From NCBI GenBank assembly GCA_025351165.1, contig JANXWK010000005.1:62001-126000 (forward strand): a DNA stretch of 64,000 nucleotides, given 5' to 3'. The notes below the pieces were generated by a model. That model was not told the DNA's origin and did not search any database. It was given only the letters and a program-made list of their open reading frames with translations. Both the position numbers and the translations under genes were made by a program. This stretch comes from Hyphomicrobiales bacterium. GTDB taxonomy: Bacteria; Pseudomonadota; Alphaproteobacteria; Rhizobiales; Beijerinckiaceae. Positions 50,168-59,096 of this stretch are shown piece after piece (the first letter of the stretch is position 1; each line of letters begins with the position of its first letter).

Positions 50168-50508
50168 TTATGCCTCCCTTGGTAAAATGACTGTGAGAAC
50201 GACTTGTAAAGTTAATTTTGCAAACTCACATATTTCGTTATGTGCAAATAAACTTACCATTGTCAATTATGGTGAACAAAATTATAAACATAATGGAACA
50301 TTATTGTATGAATAAAAAACTATTCGTTCTCTATTAACTATATCCAAGATTTTTATCTTCGCAAAAGCATAGAATTGTATGATTAGACACAATTAATGAT
50401 TATTAATAATATCACTAATAATTAGGACTGGTTTTTCGTGCAGCATTCAGTATTGTCCACAAAAACCAGATATGTTAGCGCATTTCAAAGATTTTAGATC
50501 AGGATAAT
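50168..50508. other. Divergent AT-rich promoter region of the MFS and polysaccharide-export genes
   Basis: No gene is supported in these 341 bp. It contains the shared 15-base element at 50254-50268 for the MFS gene. On the right side AGGA at 50501-50504 serves the export lipoprotein gene. Confidence 0.5.
50254..50268 (-). promoter_or_regulatory. 15-base element identical to the glycerate kinase promoter element
   Basis: Read on the minus strand this is AATTGACAATGGTAA, identical to 33401-33415. Here the flank also completes a dyad, ACCAT (aattgaca) ATGGT. It lies about 87 bp before the MFS start codon, with a -35-like TTGACA inside. Confidence 0.6.
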
Positions 50509-51726
50509 ATGCAGGATATAAACAGTTTACGGCCTTTGGTGGAACACATAAAAGGCCCCGCAAAAAGCAAACCAGTGGCAAACAGCCTTGTCATCCTCAT
50601 ACTGATGGCGCTTGCCGGATGTTCAGCATTGCCAGCCTCTGGACCATCTGCATCTCAGATTTCCTCCCAGTCCAGTGTTGATCAGGTAACCCGTTACGAG
50701 CTGATAGAACTTGATTCAACCTCTTTATCACGTCTTAGCCGGTGGCCTCAGGAAAGTTTTCATGGTCGTTTTGGTGATTACAGAGCCTCTCCAACGCCGC
50801 GTATTGGTGTAGGTGATTCCATAAGTGTAACAATATGGGAGGCAGGTTCGGGCGGATTATTTACAGCGCCGGGCGGTGATCGTCTCTCCACAGGGTCAAA
50901 AAGTGTTGGCATTCCAGAGCAGGTAGTGGGTCCAGATGGACAGATCAGCATTCCCTATGCAGGCCGCATAAAAGTTGCAGGCTACACAACACTTCAGGTG
51001 CAGAACATAATTGTTGCAAAGCTTGCAGGCAAAGCAATAGAACCGCAGGCTCTTGTTACCATTCCTCGCCCTTTAAGCACAACAGTTACAGTCACTGGCG
51101 AATCTTCCAGCGGTGGGCGTATTCCGCTTTCAGTCAAAGGTGATAAGGTTTTGGATGTTATATCATCTGCGGGCGGCGTAAAAAGCCCCGTGCATGAAAC
51201 ATTCGTGCGCCTGACAAGAGGTGCCAAAACAGCCGTTGTTGCGCTTCAGAAAATTATTTCCACACCCAGCGAAAACATAAATATGCGGGCAGGTGACATT
51301 CTGACCCTTGTGCGTGAGCCTCAGACATTCACAGCTTTTGGTGCAACAGGCCGCAATGCCCAGATTAATTTTGATGCAGTTGGCATAACCTTGGAAGAAG
51401 CCTTGGCAAAATCTGGTGGACTGCTTGATTACCGTGCCGATGCCTCTGGTATTTTCATTTTCCGGTTTGAACCTGCTTCCCTTGTGCGCACGCTTCGCCC
51501 CGACAGCCAGCTAGCGCGTGGAAGCTCAGTTGTGCCTGTCATTTACAAATTGAACCTGCGAGAGGCAGAAAGTTTTTTCCTCGCAAAGCAGTTTTCTGTT
51601 CGCACGCATGATGTGGTTTATGTTTCAAACGCACCCACGAGTGAAGTTGAAAAATTCTTTGGGCTTGTAGGTACATTGTCTGGGCCAGGTTTAAATGCAA
51701 TTGCTGTCAGGAATTCACTTAGATAA
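50509..51726 (+). CDS. Wza/BexD-like polysaccharide export outer-membrane lipoprotein
   Basis: The 405 residues begin with a long polar n-region, a hydrophobic stretch and lipobox LAGC with C38 as lipidated residue. A Poly_export domain (about 90-185, IGVGDSISVTIWEAGSGG and DGQISIPYAGRIKVAGYT) and two SLBB-type domains follow. Such proteins form the outer-membrane channel for capsular or exopolysaccharide. No Wzc-like kinase or polymerase lies beside it, although a sugar epimerase follows two genes later. The start is ATG 50509. Confidence 0.88.
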   Translation: MQDINSLRPLVEHIKGPAKSKPVANSLVILILMALAGCSALPASGPSASQISSQSSVDQVTRYELIELDSTSLSRLSRWPQESFHGRFGDYRASPTPRIGVGDSISVTIWEAGSGGLFTAPGGDRLSTGSKSVGIPEQVVGPDGQISIPYAGRIKVAGYTTLQVQNIIVAKLAGKAIEPQALVTIPRPLSTTVTVTGESSSGGRIPLSVKGDKVLDVISSAGGVKSPVHETFVRLTRGAKTAVVALQKIISTPSENINMRAGDILTLVREPQTFTAFGATGRNAQINFDAVGITLEEALAKSGGLLDYRADASGIFIFRFEPASLVRTLRPDSQLARGSSVVPVIYKLNLREAESFFLAKQFSVRTHDVVYVSNAPTSEVEKFFGLVGTLSGPGLNAIAVRNSLR

Positions 51727-51749
51727 ACACATTACAAGGCTGGTTTGAG

Positions 51750-52757
51750 ATGGACAATCCGGTTCTTGTTGATCTTTGGCGCGGGCAACTGGTCGAGTCG
51801 TCCCATCATGGACGCGTTGCGGTTATTGATGCAGATGGCGCTGTGGTCTTTTCAGCAGGTAACATAGACGCGCCCATATTTCCCCGCTCTGCGGTCAAGG
51901 CATTTCAGGCGCTTCCGCTTATTGAAACAGGGGCGGCAGACAAATACGGGCTCACTAACAGTGAAATAGCTCTTGCCTGCGCATCTCACAGCGGAGATGA
52001 GATGCATGTTGCAGCTGCAAACTCAATGCTGACCAAGGCTGGATTGGATGCTGGTGCGCTGGAATGCGGTATACATTGGCCAATGGATGTCAAGGTTGCT
52101 GGCGAACTTGCAGCCAGTGGCAAAAAACCTGGCGCCCTTCACAATAACTGTTCTGGCAAACATGCAGGCTTTTTATGTACCTGCTGCGCACAAAATGACC
52201 ACATCCTTGGTTATGTAGAAGCAGAACATAAAACTCAAAGGCATATTCGGGATGTTTTAAGCGACATAACAGGTGTTAAGCATACAACAGACACTATGGG
52301 CATTGATGGCTGCTCCATTCCAACTTATGCCATCCCACTTAAAAGCTTGGCCTACGGCTTTGCCAGATTTGTAACTGGACAGGGGCTTGGATTGGAGCGC
52401 GCAAAAGCTGCCAAACGGATAGTGTCGGCCATTGCCACTTCGCCAGAGATGATAGCGGGCAAGGGGCGGTTTGATACAGAAATAATGAAGATTTTTGGGC
52501 ATGAAGTTATGCTGAAACTCGGCGCGGAAGGCGTCTACTGCGGTGCTATTCCCTCATTGGGGTTGGGTATAGCTCTTAAATGCGATGATGGTACAATCCG
52601 CGCGGCAGAAGTCATGATGGCGGCAGTTATTAAAAAATATTTGAACAGTAATAAAGTCCATAGGACTGAATTTACGGCCCTTGCCAGCCCAGTGCTTAAA
52701 AACTGGAATGGGATTGAAGTTGCACGTTTAGCTGCAACGGAGGCATTTGATAAATGA
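51750..52757 (+). CDS. L-asparaginase, Rhizobium etli type II (ReAII) class
   Basis: Asparaginase hydrolyses asparagine to aspartate and ammonia. The 335 residues belong to the class of R. etli ReAII, unrelated to E. coli AnsB. The catalytic set is visible one residue offset from ReAII: S47-x-x-K50 in PRSAVKAF, S79 in CASHSGD, and C134-x-x-K137 in NNCSGKHAGF. The start is ATG 51750, 23 bp after the export lipoprotein stop. Its stop overlaps the ATG of the epimerase (ATGA), so the two are coupled even though their functions look unrelated. Confidence 0.92.
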   Translation: MDNPVLVDLWRGQLVESSHHGRVAVIDADGAVVFSAGNIDAPIFPRSAVKAFQALPLIETGAADKYGLTNSEIALACASHSGDEMHVAAANSMLTKAGLDAGALECGIHWPMDVKVAGELAASGKKPGALHNNCSGKHAGFLCTCCAQNDHILGYVEAEHKTQRHIRDVLSDITGVKHTTDTMGIDGCSIPTYAIPLKSLAYGFARFVTGQGLGLERAKAAKRIVSAIATSPEMIAGKGRFDTEIMKIFGHEVMLKLGAEGVYCGAIPSLGLGIALKCDDGTIRAAEVMMAAVIKKYLNSNKVHRTEFTALASPVLKNWNGIEVARLAATEAFDK

Positions 52758-53773
52758 TCCTCGTTACAGGCGCAGCAGGTTTTATTGGGTATCATCTCTG
52801 TCAAAGACTGCTGACAAATGGCTGCGCTGTTGTTGGCGTAGACAATCTCAATGAATATTATGATGTTAACCTGAAACATACTCGCCTTGAACGCCTTCAA
52901 GCAGAGCCCAAATTCTCATTTCAAAAGCTGGATCTTGCTGACCAAAATGCAACAGCTGACTTGTTTGCCCATATAAAACCAAGATACGTCATTCATCTGG
53001 CGGCCCAGGCTGGTGTTCGACATTCGCTTAGCCACCCATTTGAATACACAGCCAGCAACATAACTGGATTTTTGACTGTACTTGAAGGATGCAGGGCTCA
53101 AAAGGTTGAGCATCTGGTATATGCCTCTTCAAGTTCAGTCTATGGTGCCAATACACAGCAGCCTTATTCAGAGCATCACTCGACCCGTCATCCTGTTTCC
53201 CTTTACGCCGCCTCAAAACTCGCCAATGAAGCAATGGCACATAGCTACAGCCATTTATTTGGCTTGCCAACAACTGGACTGCGCTTTTTTACAGTCTATG
53301 GGCCATGGGGCAGGCCTGATATGGCCTACTATTCCTTCACAAAAGCAATTCTTGAAGGTAAACCCATTGAAATCTTCAATAATGGTGCCATGAGCCGTGA
53401 TTTTACGTATATAGATGATGTCGTTGAAGGCATGCTTCGTATTATGGAAAAACCTGCAGAGCCTGATCTGGACTGGACTGGCGCCCAACCAGATCCTGCC
53501 TCCAGCTCAGCGCCCTACAGATTATACAATATTGGCAATCATCAGCCAGTGTCCCTGCTAACATTTATTGAAGCCATTGAAAACGCAACTGGCAAAACCG
53601 CTACCAAAATCATGCGCGGCATGCAGGCAGGAGATGTGGTTTCAACAGCTGCTAATGTGGACGATTTAAAACAGGCTGTTGGTTTTGCCCCCTATACGCC
53701 CATAGAAACGGGCATTACCCTTTTTGTGGAGTGGTATAAGGAGTATCACCAGATTTTTAAAAATGACTTATAA
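52754..53773 (+). CDS. NAD-dependent sugar epimerase, UDP-glucuronate 4-epimerase-like
   Basis: This 339-residue extended short-chain dehydrogenase binds NAD through TGAAGFIG (5-12) and has the catalytic S-S-S and Y-x3-K residues (YASSSSVYG near 124, SLYAASK near 149). The sequence around DNLNEYYDVNLKHTRL is typical of UDP-glucuronate 4-epimerases (LspL/Cap1J), which supply UDP-galacturonate for surface polysaccharide; a dTDP- or UDP-glucose epimerase is less likely. It fits with the Wza-like gene upstream. The 3' end overlaps convergent mmcB by 17 bp. Confidence 0.85.
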   Translation: MILVTGAAGFIGYHLCQRLLTNGCAVVGVDNLNEYYDVNLKHTRLERLQAEPKFSFQKLDLADQNATADLFAHIKPRYVIHLAAQAGVRHSLSHPFEYTASNITGFLTVLEGCRAQKVEHLVYASSSSVYGANTQQPYSEHHSTRHPVSLYAASKLANEAMAHSYSHLFGLPTTGLRFFTVYGPWGRPDMAYYSFTKAILEGKPIEIFNNGAMSRDFTYIDDVVEGMLRIMEKPAEPDLDWTGAQPDPASSSAPYRLYNIGNHQPVSLLTFIEAIENATGKTATKIMRGMQAGDVVSTAANVDDLKQAVGFAPYTPIETGITLFVEWYKEYHQIFKNDL

Positions 53774-54209
53774 TCGGATCATATAGGTAGTGCAGTCTGT
53801 TGCTTGCCATACGGGCAACCCGAATAAGAATTTCCTTACGCCGCGCAGGTGCAAGCACATGGAGTGGGGCAGGGCGCAGAATATCTGCCCCATAGCTATC
53901 ACCTAAAATAAATCCTGTATCCTCTGGGAAAACGGAAGGTGGAACTGTATTGTCCGATGCAAAGAAAAACTGATCGCAATAAAGCCTGTATTCAGGCCAT
54001 TTCGTATCACTTCTAAAATCCTGTAAGCTGGATTTCGTTTCTATAATCCATATGTCCCCCTTTGGCCCAATGCTTAAAATATCAGCCCGTCGCGAAGAGG
54101 CCAATACAACTTCTGTCAGTGCGGAGCGGTCAAGACTGCGCAAATAGCGTGAAACCCCACGTGTGACATGTTCGATCGTACGTTGCTCAAGTTTTGAAAG
54201 ATCAGCCAT
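53757..54209 (-). CDS. mmcB: MmcB family DNA repair protein
   Basis: MmcB is a PD-(D/E)xK nuclease-fold protein, DNA-damage induced in Caulobacter. The 150-residue form from ATG 54209 shows RRADILSIGP (acidic ligand) and WIIETKSS (ExK). ALTEVVLASSRRADI and CDQFFFASD are typical of the family. A TTG at 54236 would extend it by nine residues. No SOS-box-like site is obvious in the short upstream gap. Confidence 0.87.
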   Translation of the reverse strand: MADLSKLEQRTIEHVTRGVSRYLRSLDRSALTEVVLASSRRADILSIGPKGDIWIIETKSSLQDFRSDTKWPEYRLYCDQFFFASDNTVPPSVFPEDTGFILGDSYGADILRPAPLHVLAPARRKEILIRVARMASNRLHYLYDPIISHF

Positions 54210-54300
54210 TAAACGCGTTCCAGGGCTTGCTGCCAAAAACTGTGAGCGGTTTTTGGCAATAACATGCGACAGAATAAGAAATTAAAGCGTATTTGTATTT

Positions 54301-55932
54301 TCATGAAAAAGAAACGCGCTTTAAATCGGATAGGATCATTTGGGCTGCTTTTTCTGCAATCATGATGGTTGGTGAATTGGTATTGCCGGATATGATATTG
54401 GGCATAACTGAAGCATCTGCAATCCTCAACCCATGCAAGCCCCGAACAAGCAGACGCTCATCAGTAACGGCCATGACATCACTGATTATACCCATTTTTG
54501 CTGTTCCAACTGGGTGAAAAATAGTTGTTGCTACATTGCCCGCAGCCTCCACCAGTTCATCATCACGACGCAAATGTGCTCCTGGCTTGTATTCTTCTGG
54601 GGAAAAACGTTTGAGGGCAGGGGCATCCATAATTCGCCTCACCAGTTTGATGGAGTCTATTGCAACTTGCCTGTCACCAGCAGTTGATAGGTAATTTGGT
54701 TGAATAAGAGGCGGTATTGTGATGTAGGGCGAGCTGATCCGCACGTAGCCACGACTTTCAGGACGTAAATTGCACACACTTACAGTAATGGCATTAAACA
54801 CATGCATGGGATCGCCAAATTTTTCCAATGAAAGTGGCTGTACATGAAACTGAACATTTGGAGTCATATAATTTGAGCTGGTTCTCGTAAATGCGCCCAG
54901 CTGCGAGGGTGCCATTGTCAGCGGGCCAGTGCGTTTGAATGCATATTCAGCCCCCATTAAAAAGCGGTTGAACAGCGACTGATATTGGGTATTGAGAGTT
55001 TTTACATTTTCAACTTTGTAAATTGGGCGAATTTGAAGATGATCCTGTAAATTAGCCCCAACCCCTGGCAGATCATGCACCACTGGAATGCCAAGGCTCT
55101 GCAAAAATGTGCCATTTCCTACACCAGACAATTGCAGTAGCTTTGGTGTAGCAATAGCGCCAGCGCTTAAAATCACCTCGTGCTTAACTTTAGCTGTGTG
55201 GTGAATGCCGTCTTTGAAAAAGGAGATACCAATAGCCCGCTTGCCTTCAAACAGAATTTTTTCGGCTTCAGCTCCCGTTATTAATGTAAGATTTTGGCGA
55301 TGCAGAACTGGCTTTAAAAAGCCCCGCGCCGAGCTCCAGCGCCGGCCATTTTTCTGGTTGACCTGAAAATAACTTATGCCTTCATTGTCACCTGTATTGA
55401 AATCCCTCGTGCGTGGAATACCACTTTGTTCAGCTGCATCTGTAAAGGCATCCAGTATATCCCAGCGCATACGGGCCTGATCAACGCGCCATTCTTTTCC
55501 AGCATTGTGATGATCGTTTTTGCCGCCATAATGGTCTTCATGCTGCAAGAAAAAGGGTTTAACATCATCCCAGCCCCAGCCTTTGAGACCTGAATTCTGC
55601 CAGCCATCATAATCAGCCTTCTGCCCACGCATATAGATCATGGCATTGATTGCGCTTGATCCCCCAACAACCTTACCACGTGGATAATTTAGACTGCGGC
55701 CATTCAGGCCAGGAACAGGCTCCGTTTTGAAGAGCCAATCTGCGCGGGGATTGCCAATCGCAAACAGGTAACCAACAGGAATGTGAAACCATATCCAGTT
55801 GTCTTTACCACCAGCTTCCAATACGAGAACTTGATTCTGTGGATTTTCCGATAGGCGGTTTGCCAGCACACATCCAGCAGACCCAGCCCCTACAATAATA
55901 TAGTCATAGACGCTAGCCGACAACTCGCCCAT
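54301..55932 (-). CDS. GMC-family FAD-dependent alcohol/choline dehydrogenase
   Basis: The 543 residues open with the FAD-binding YDYIIVGAGSAGCVLANRLSE (about 9-29) and contain the GMC signatures GKVVGGSSAINAMIYMRG (about 87-104) and GAIATPKLLQLSGVG (about 260). The active-site His lies in IFHPVGTAKMG near 470. Relatives oxidise alcohols or choline; the substrate is not clear. The start ATG 55932 lies only 4 bp after the RND pump stop, so it is the last gene of the efflux operon. Confidence 0.9.
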   Translation of the reverse strand: MGELSASVYDYIIVGAGSAGCVLANRLSENPQNQVLVLEAGGKDNWIWFHIPVGYLFAIGNPRADWLFKTEPVPGLNGRSLNYPRGKVVGGSSAINAMIYMRGQKADYDGWQNSGLKGWGWDDVKPFFLQHEDHYGGKNDHHNAGKEWRVDQARMRWDILDAFTDAAEQSGIPRTRDFNTGDNEGISYFQVNQKNGRRWSSARGFLKPVLHRQNLTLITGAEAEKILFEGKRAIGISFFKDGIHHTAKVKHEVILSAGAIATPKLLQLSGVGNGTFLQSLGIPVVHDLPGVGANLQDHLQIRPIYKVENVKTLNTQYQSLFNRFLMGAEYAFKRTGPLTMAPSQLGAFTRTSSNYMTPNVQFHVQPLSLEKFGDPMHVFNAITVSVCNLRPESRGYVRISSPYITIPPLIQPNYLSTAGDRQVAIDSIKLVRRIMDAPALKRFSPEEYKPGAHLRRDDELVEAAGNVATTIFHPVGTAKMGIISDVMAVTDERLLVRGLHGLRIADASVMPNIISGNTNSPTIMIAEKAAQMILSDLKRVSFS

Positions 55933-55936
55933 TTTT

Positions 55937-58900
55937 TTACTCAGCAGCCAAGCGATGTTGAGGAACAGATATTATTTTAGGATCTTGAAGCTCTAAACCT
56001 TTACCATCACTTTTCATACGCCCTCTGAACCAGAATGCATAGAGCGCTGGTAAAAACAGCAATGTCAAAAATGTTGCAGCAAAAAGTCCACCCATGATTG
56101 TATAGGCCATTGGCCCCCAGAATGCTGATCCCGTCAACGGCACCATGGCAAAAATGGCAGCAAGGGCTGTTAAGATAACGGGGCGTGAACGGCGTACAGT
56201 CGCCTCAATAATGGCTTCATGCATTGGGGCGCCTGCATCCAGATCATGGTCAATCTGGTCAACCAGAATAACAGCATTGCGCATGATCATGCCAGCCAGT
56301 GCAATCAGCCCAAGCAGCGCTACGAACCCGAAGGGTTGGTTAGACAGGTTAAGTGCAAGCGATGCTCCGATTATGCCAAGCGGCGCTGTTAAAAATACAA
56401 GCGTTAACTTGGCAAAGCTCTGAAGCTGGATCATCAGTAATACCAGCATGGTAATCAGCATGATTGGAAAAACAGCTGCCAGTGAATCATTGCCTTTGGC
56501 AGATTCTTCAATGGAGCCACCTGTTTCTATGCGGTAGCCATTTGGCATTTTATCCTGCACAGATTTGAGATCTGGCAGAATTTGTGCCGTTACATCTGGG
56601 GGTTGCACGCCATCAATTACATCAGCTCGGGCAGTAATGGCCATATCACGGTTGCGCCGCCACAAAATAGGTTCTTCATGCTCATAAACAATGTTTCCAA
56701 CTTGGGAAAGGGGCACTGCAATACCGTTACGTGATGTAACGGTCAGATCGCCAATCCGGTCAAGGCTTAGACGTTCACTTGCAATAGCGCGTGCAACAAC
56801 CTGCACCTGTTCAGTGCCATCGCGCACCACGGTAATAGGTGCACCTGATAATAATGTCTGCATGGTCTGGGCAATGGATTGCGGTTCCAATCCTAAAAGC
56901 CGCGCACGTTCTTGGTCAATGACAAGACGTACTGACGGAGTCTGCTCATTCCAGTCAAGATGCGGATCAACTACATTCTTGTTTTGGCGCATGATATCAC
57001 GCACCTGCCCAGCGTATTCACGCACCTTTGCAGGCTCTGGCCCCACAATTCGAAATTGTACTGGAAATCCAACGGGAGGTCCAAAATTGAAACGATCCAC
57101 CCGCACACGCGCTTCAGACAGTGCCCCATTGGCGACGGCCTTTTCAAGACGTTCTTTAATGCGTTCACGTGCCGCAGCATTTTTTGATAAAATGACAATC
57201 TGCGCGAAAGCCTCATTAGGCAAAATAAGGTTCAGACCTAGCCAGAAGCGGGGTGATCCTTGCCCGATATAACTTGTGTAATGCACGAGGTCAGGGTCGT
57301 TTTTAAGAAGGCTTTCAGCTTTTCGAGTTGTTTTCTCTGTAGTACCGATCGCAGTGCCCTCTGGCATGCGCATTTCAAAAAATAGCTCAGGGCGCTCTGA
57401 TAATGGGAAAAATTGCTGCTGTACATGACCAAAGCCAATAATAGATGCGATAAAAACCCCAATTGTTGCCAAAATAACTTTAATACGATGATCTACACAC
57501 CACGTAATAATACTGCGTAAACGCCTGTAGATTTTAGTGTTATAGAGTGCATTGTGATCAGCATGGGCTTTACCGTTTTTCACAAAATCTGGCAGTAGTT
57601 TCACACCAAGATAGGGTGTAAAAATTACAGCAACAAACCAGGATGTAACGAGTGCAATAGCGACCACCCAGAAAATGCCACCTGCATATTCACCCACACT
57701 AGACTGGGCAAAACCAACTGGTACAAAGCCAGCAGCTGTAACAAGTGTTCCTGTAAGCATTGGAAAAGCTGTTGATTCCCAGGCAAACTCAGCCGCTTTC
57801 AAACGATCCCAGCCTGCCTCCATTTTTACAACCATCATCTCCACAGCAATGATGGCGTCATCCACCAAAAGCCCAAGTGCAATGATAAGAGCGCCCAAAG
57901 TTATACGATGAAGGTCAATGCCCATGATATTCATGACAATGAACACTGCCGCTAGCACCAATGGTACAGAGAGCGCAACAACAATACCAGTGCGCCAGCC
58001 AAGCGAGACGAAGCTTACAAAAAGTACAATTGCCAATGCCTCCATAAAGGATTTCAAAAACTCACCAACAGCTGATTGCACAACTTTTGGTTGGTCGGCT
58101 ATGCGCTCAAGATCTATTCCAACTGGCAAATTTTTTGTAAATTCAGCTGTGGCCTTATCAAGGGCCTCCCCAAGGATCAGAATGTTGGCACCTTTTTGCA
58201 TGACAATTCCAATGCCAAGCGCAACCTTACCATCATTATGGATAATGAATTGTGGTGGGTCTTCAAAGCCACGCGTCACAGTTGCAATGTCACCAAGCCT
58301 GAATGTTTTGCCATTGGCTTCGACAGGCGTTTCAGCTACCGCCTTTTCACCAGTCAAAGCCCCGCTGATGCGCAAAGGTACACGTTGTGCGCTTGTATCA
58401 ATAATGCCTGCTGGAATAAGCGCATTTTGTTTGGCGAGGCTGTCAAACAAAGCTTGAGGTGCAATGCCAAGTGTTGCAAGTTTTGTATGACTGAACTCTA
58501 AGTATATGCGCTCTGCCTGTGTACCATATATATTGACTTTCACAACATTAGGCACATGCAGCAAGGCAAGCTTCATGTCTTCCGCAAGGCGCTTCATTTG
58601 CGCATAACTTGCGCCCTCTGCACTCAGCATGTAAAGTACGGAGTCAACATCGCCAAATTCATCATTCACATTAGGGCCTATGAGTCCTGCGGGCAGCTCT
58701 GGTTTAAGATCGCCAAGTTTTTTTCGAAGCTGATAAAACAGTTCCGGCACCTGCTTGGCGGGGGTTGAATCCTTAAACTCTATCTGGGTTGCACTGAACC
58801 CTGGCTTTGTATAGGTTTGAGCCTTGTTGAAATACGGAAGTTCCTGAAGTTTTTTCTCAATACGGTCGCTTACCTGATTCTGCATTTCAAGCGCAGTTGC

Positions 58901-59068
58901 CCCAGGCCAGATGGCGGTGACAACACCAACCTTGATGGTAAAATTTGGATCCTCAGCGCGTCCAAGTTTTTCATAGGAAAATATGCCACCAACTGTTATG
59001 GCAATAATTAAAAACAGTACAAGTGTCTGGTGTGTGACGGCCCAATGAGAAAGGTTAAAATTTTTCAT
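55937..59068 (-). CDS. RND-family efflux pump, inner-membrane subunit
   Basis: This 1043-residue AcrB-like transporter has twelve membrane helices and two large periplasmic loops (after helices 1 and 7). The proton-relay pair D403-D404 is present in LLVDDAIIAVEMM of helix 4. The N-terminal helix and SYEKLGRAEDPNF place it in the HAE/acriflavin-type group that often works with one adaptor and an unlinked TolC. No outer-membrane factor gene is nearby. The start is ATG 59068, 28 bp after the adaptor stop. Confidence 0.93.
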   Translation of the reverse strand: MKNFNLSHWAVTHQTLVLFLIIAITVGGIFSYEKLGRAEDPNFTIKVGVVTAIWPGATALEMQNQVSDRIEKKLQELPYFNKAQTYTKPGFSATQIEFKDSTPAKQVPELFYQLRKKLGDLKPELPAGLIGPNVNDEFGDVDSVLYMLSAEGASYAQMKRLAEDMKLALLHVPNVVKVNIYGTQAERIYLEFSHTKLATLGIAPQALFDSLAKQNALIPAGIIDTSAQRVPLRISGALTGEKAVAETPVEANGKTFRLGDIATVTRGFEDPPQFIIHNDGKVALGIGIVMQKGANILILGEALDKATAEFTKNLPVGIDLERIADQPKVVQSAVGEFLKSFMEALAIVLFVSFVSLGWRTGIVVALSVPLVLAAVFIVMNIMGIDLHRITLGALIIALGLLVDDAIIAVEMMVVKMEAGWDRLKAAEFAWESTAFPMLTGTLVTAAGFVPVGFAQSSVGEYAGGIFWVVAIALVTSWFVAVIFTPYLGVKLLPDFVKNGKAHADHNALYNTKIYRRLRSIITWCVDHRIKVILATIGVFIASIIGFGHVQQQFFPLSERPELFFEMRMPEGTAIGTTEKTTRKAESLLKNDPDLVHYTSYIGQGSPRFWLGLNLILPNEAFAQIVILSKNAAARERIKERLEKAVANGALSEARVRVDRFNFGPPVGFPVQFRIVGPEPAKVREYAGQVRDIMRQNKNVVDPHLDWNEQTPSVRLVIDQERARLLGLEPQSIAQTMQTLLSGAPITVVRDGTEQVQVVARAIASERLSLDRIGDLTVTSRNGIAVPLSQVGNIVYEHEEPILWRRNRDMAITARADVIDGVQPPDVTAQILPDLKSVQDKMPNGYRIETGGSIEESAKGNDSLAAVFPIMLITMLVLLMIQLQSFAKLTLVFLTAPLGIIGASLALNLSNQPFGFVALLGLIALAGMIMRNAVILVDQIDHDLDAGAPMHEAIIEATVRRSRPVILTALAAIFAMVPLTGSAFWGPMAYTIMGGLFAATFLTLLFLPALYAFWFRGRMKSDGKGLELQDPKIISVPQHRLAAE

Positions 59069-59096
59069 GAATTAGGCCCTGATTAAAATGGATAGT

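Noticed and set aside
56691-57272. 193-residue plus-strand frame over the RND pump
   Set aside because: It is antisense to conserved RND sequence and has Ser/Thr/Arg composition typical of reverse-frame shadows.
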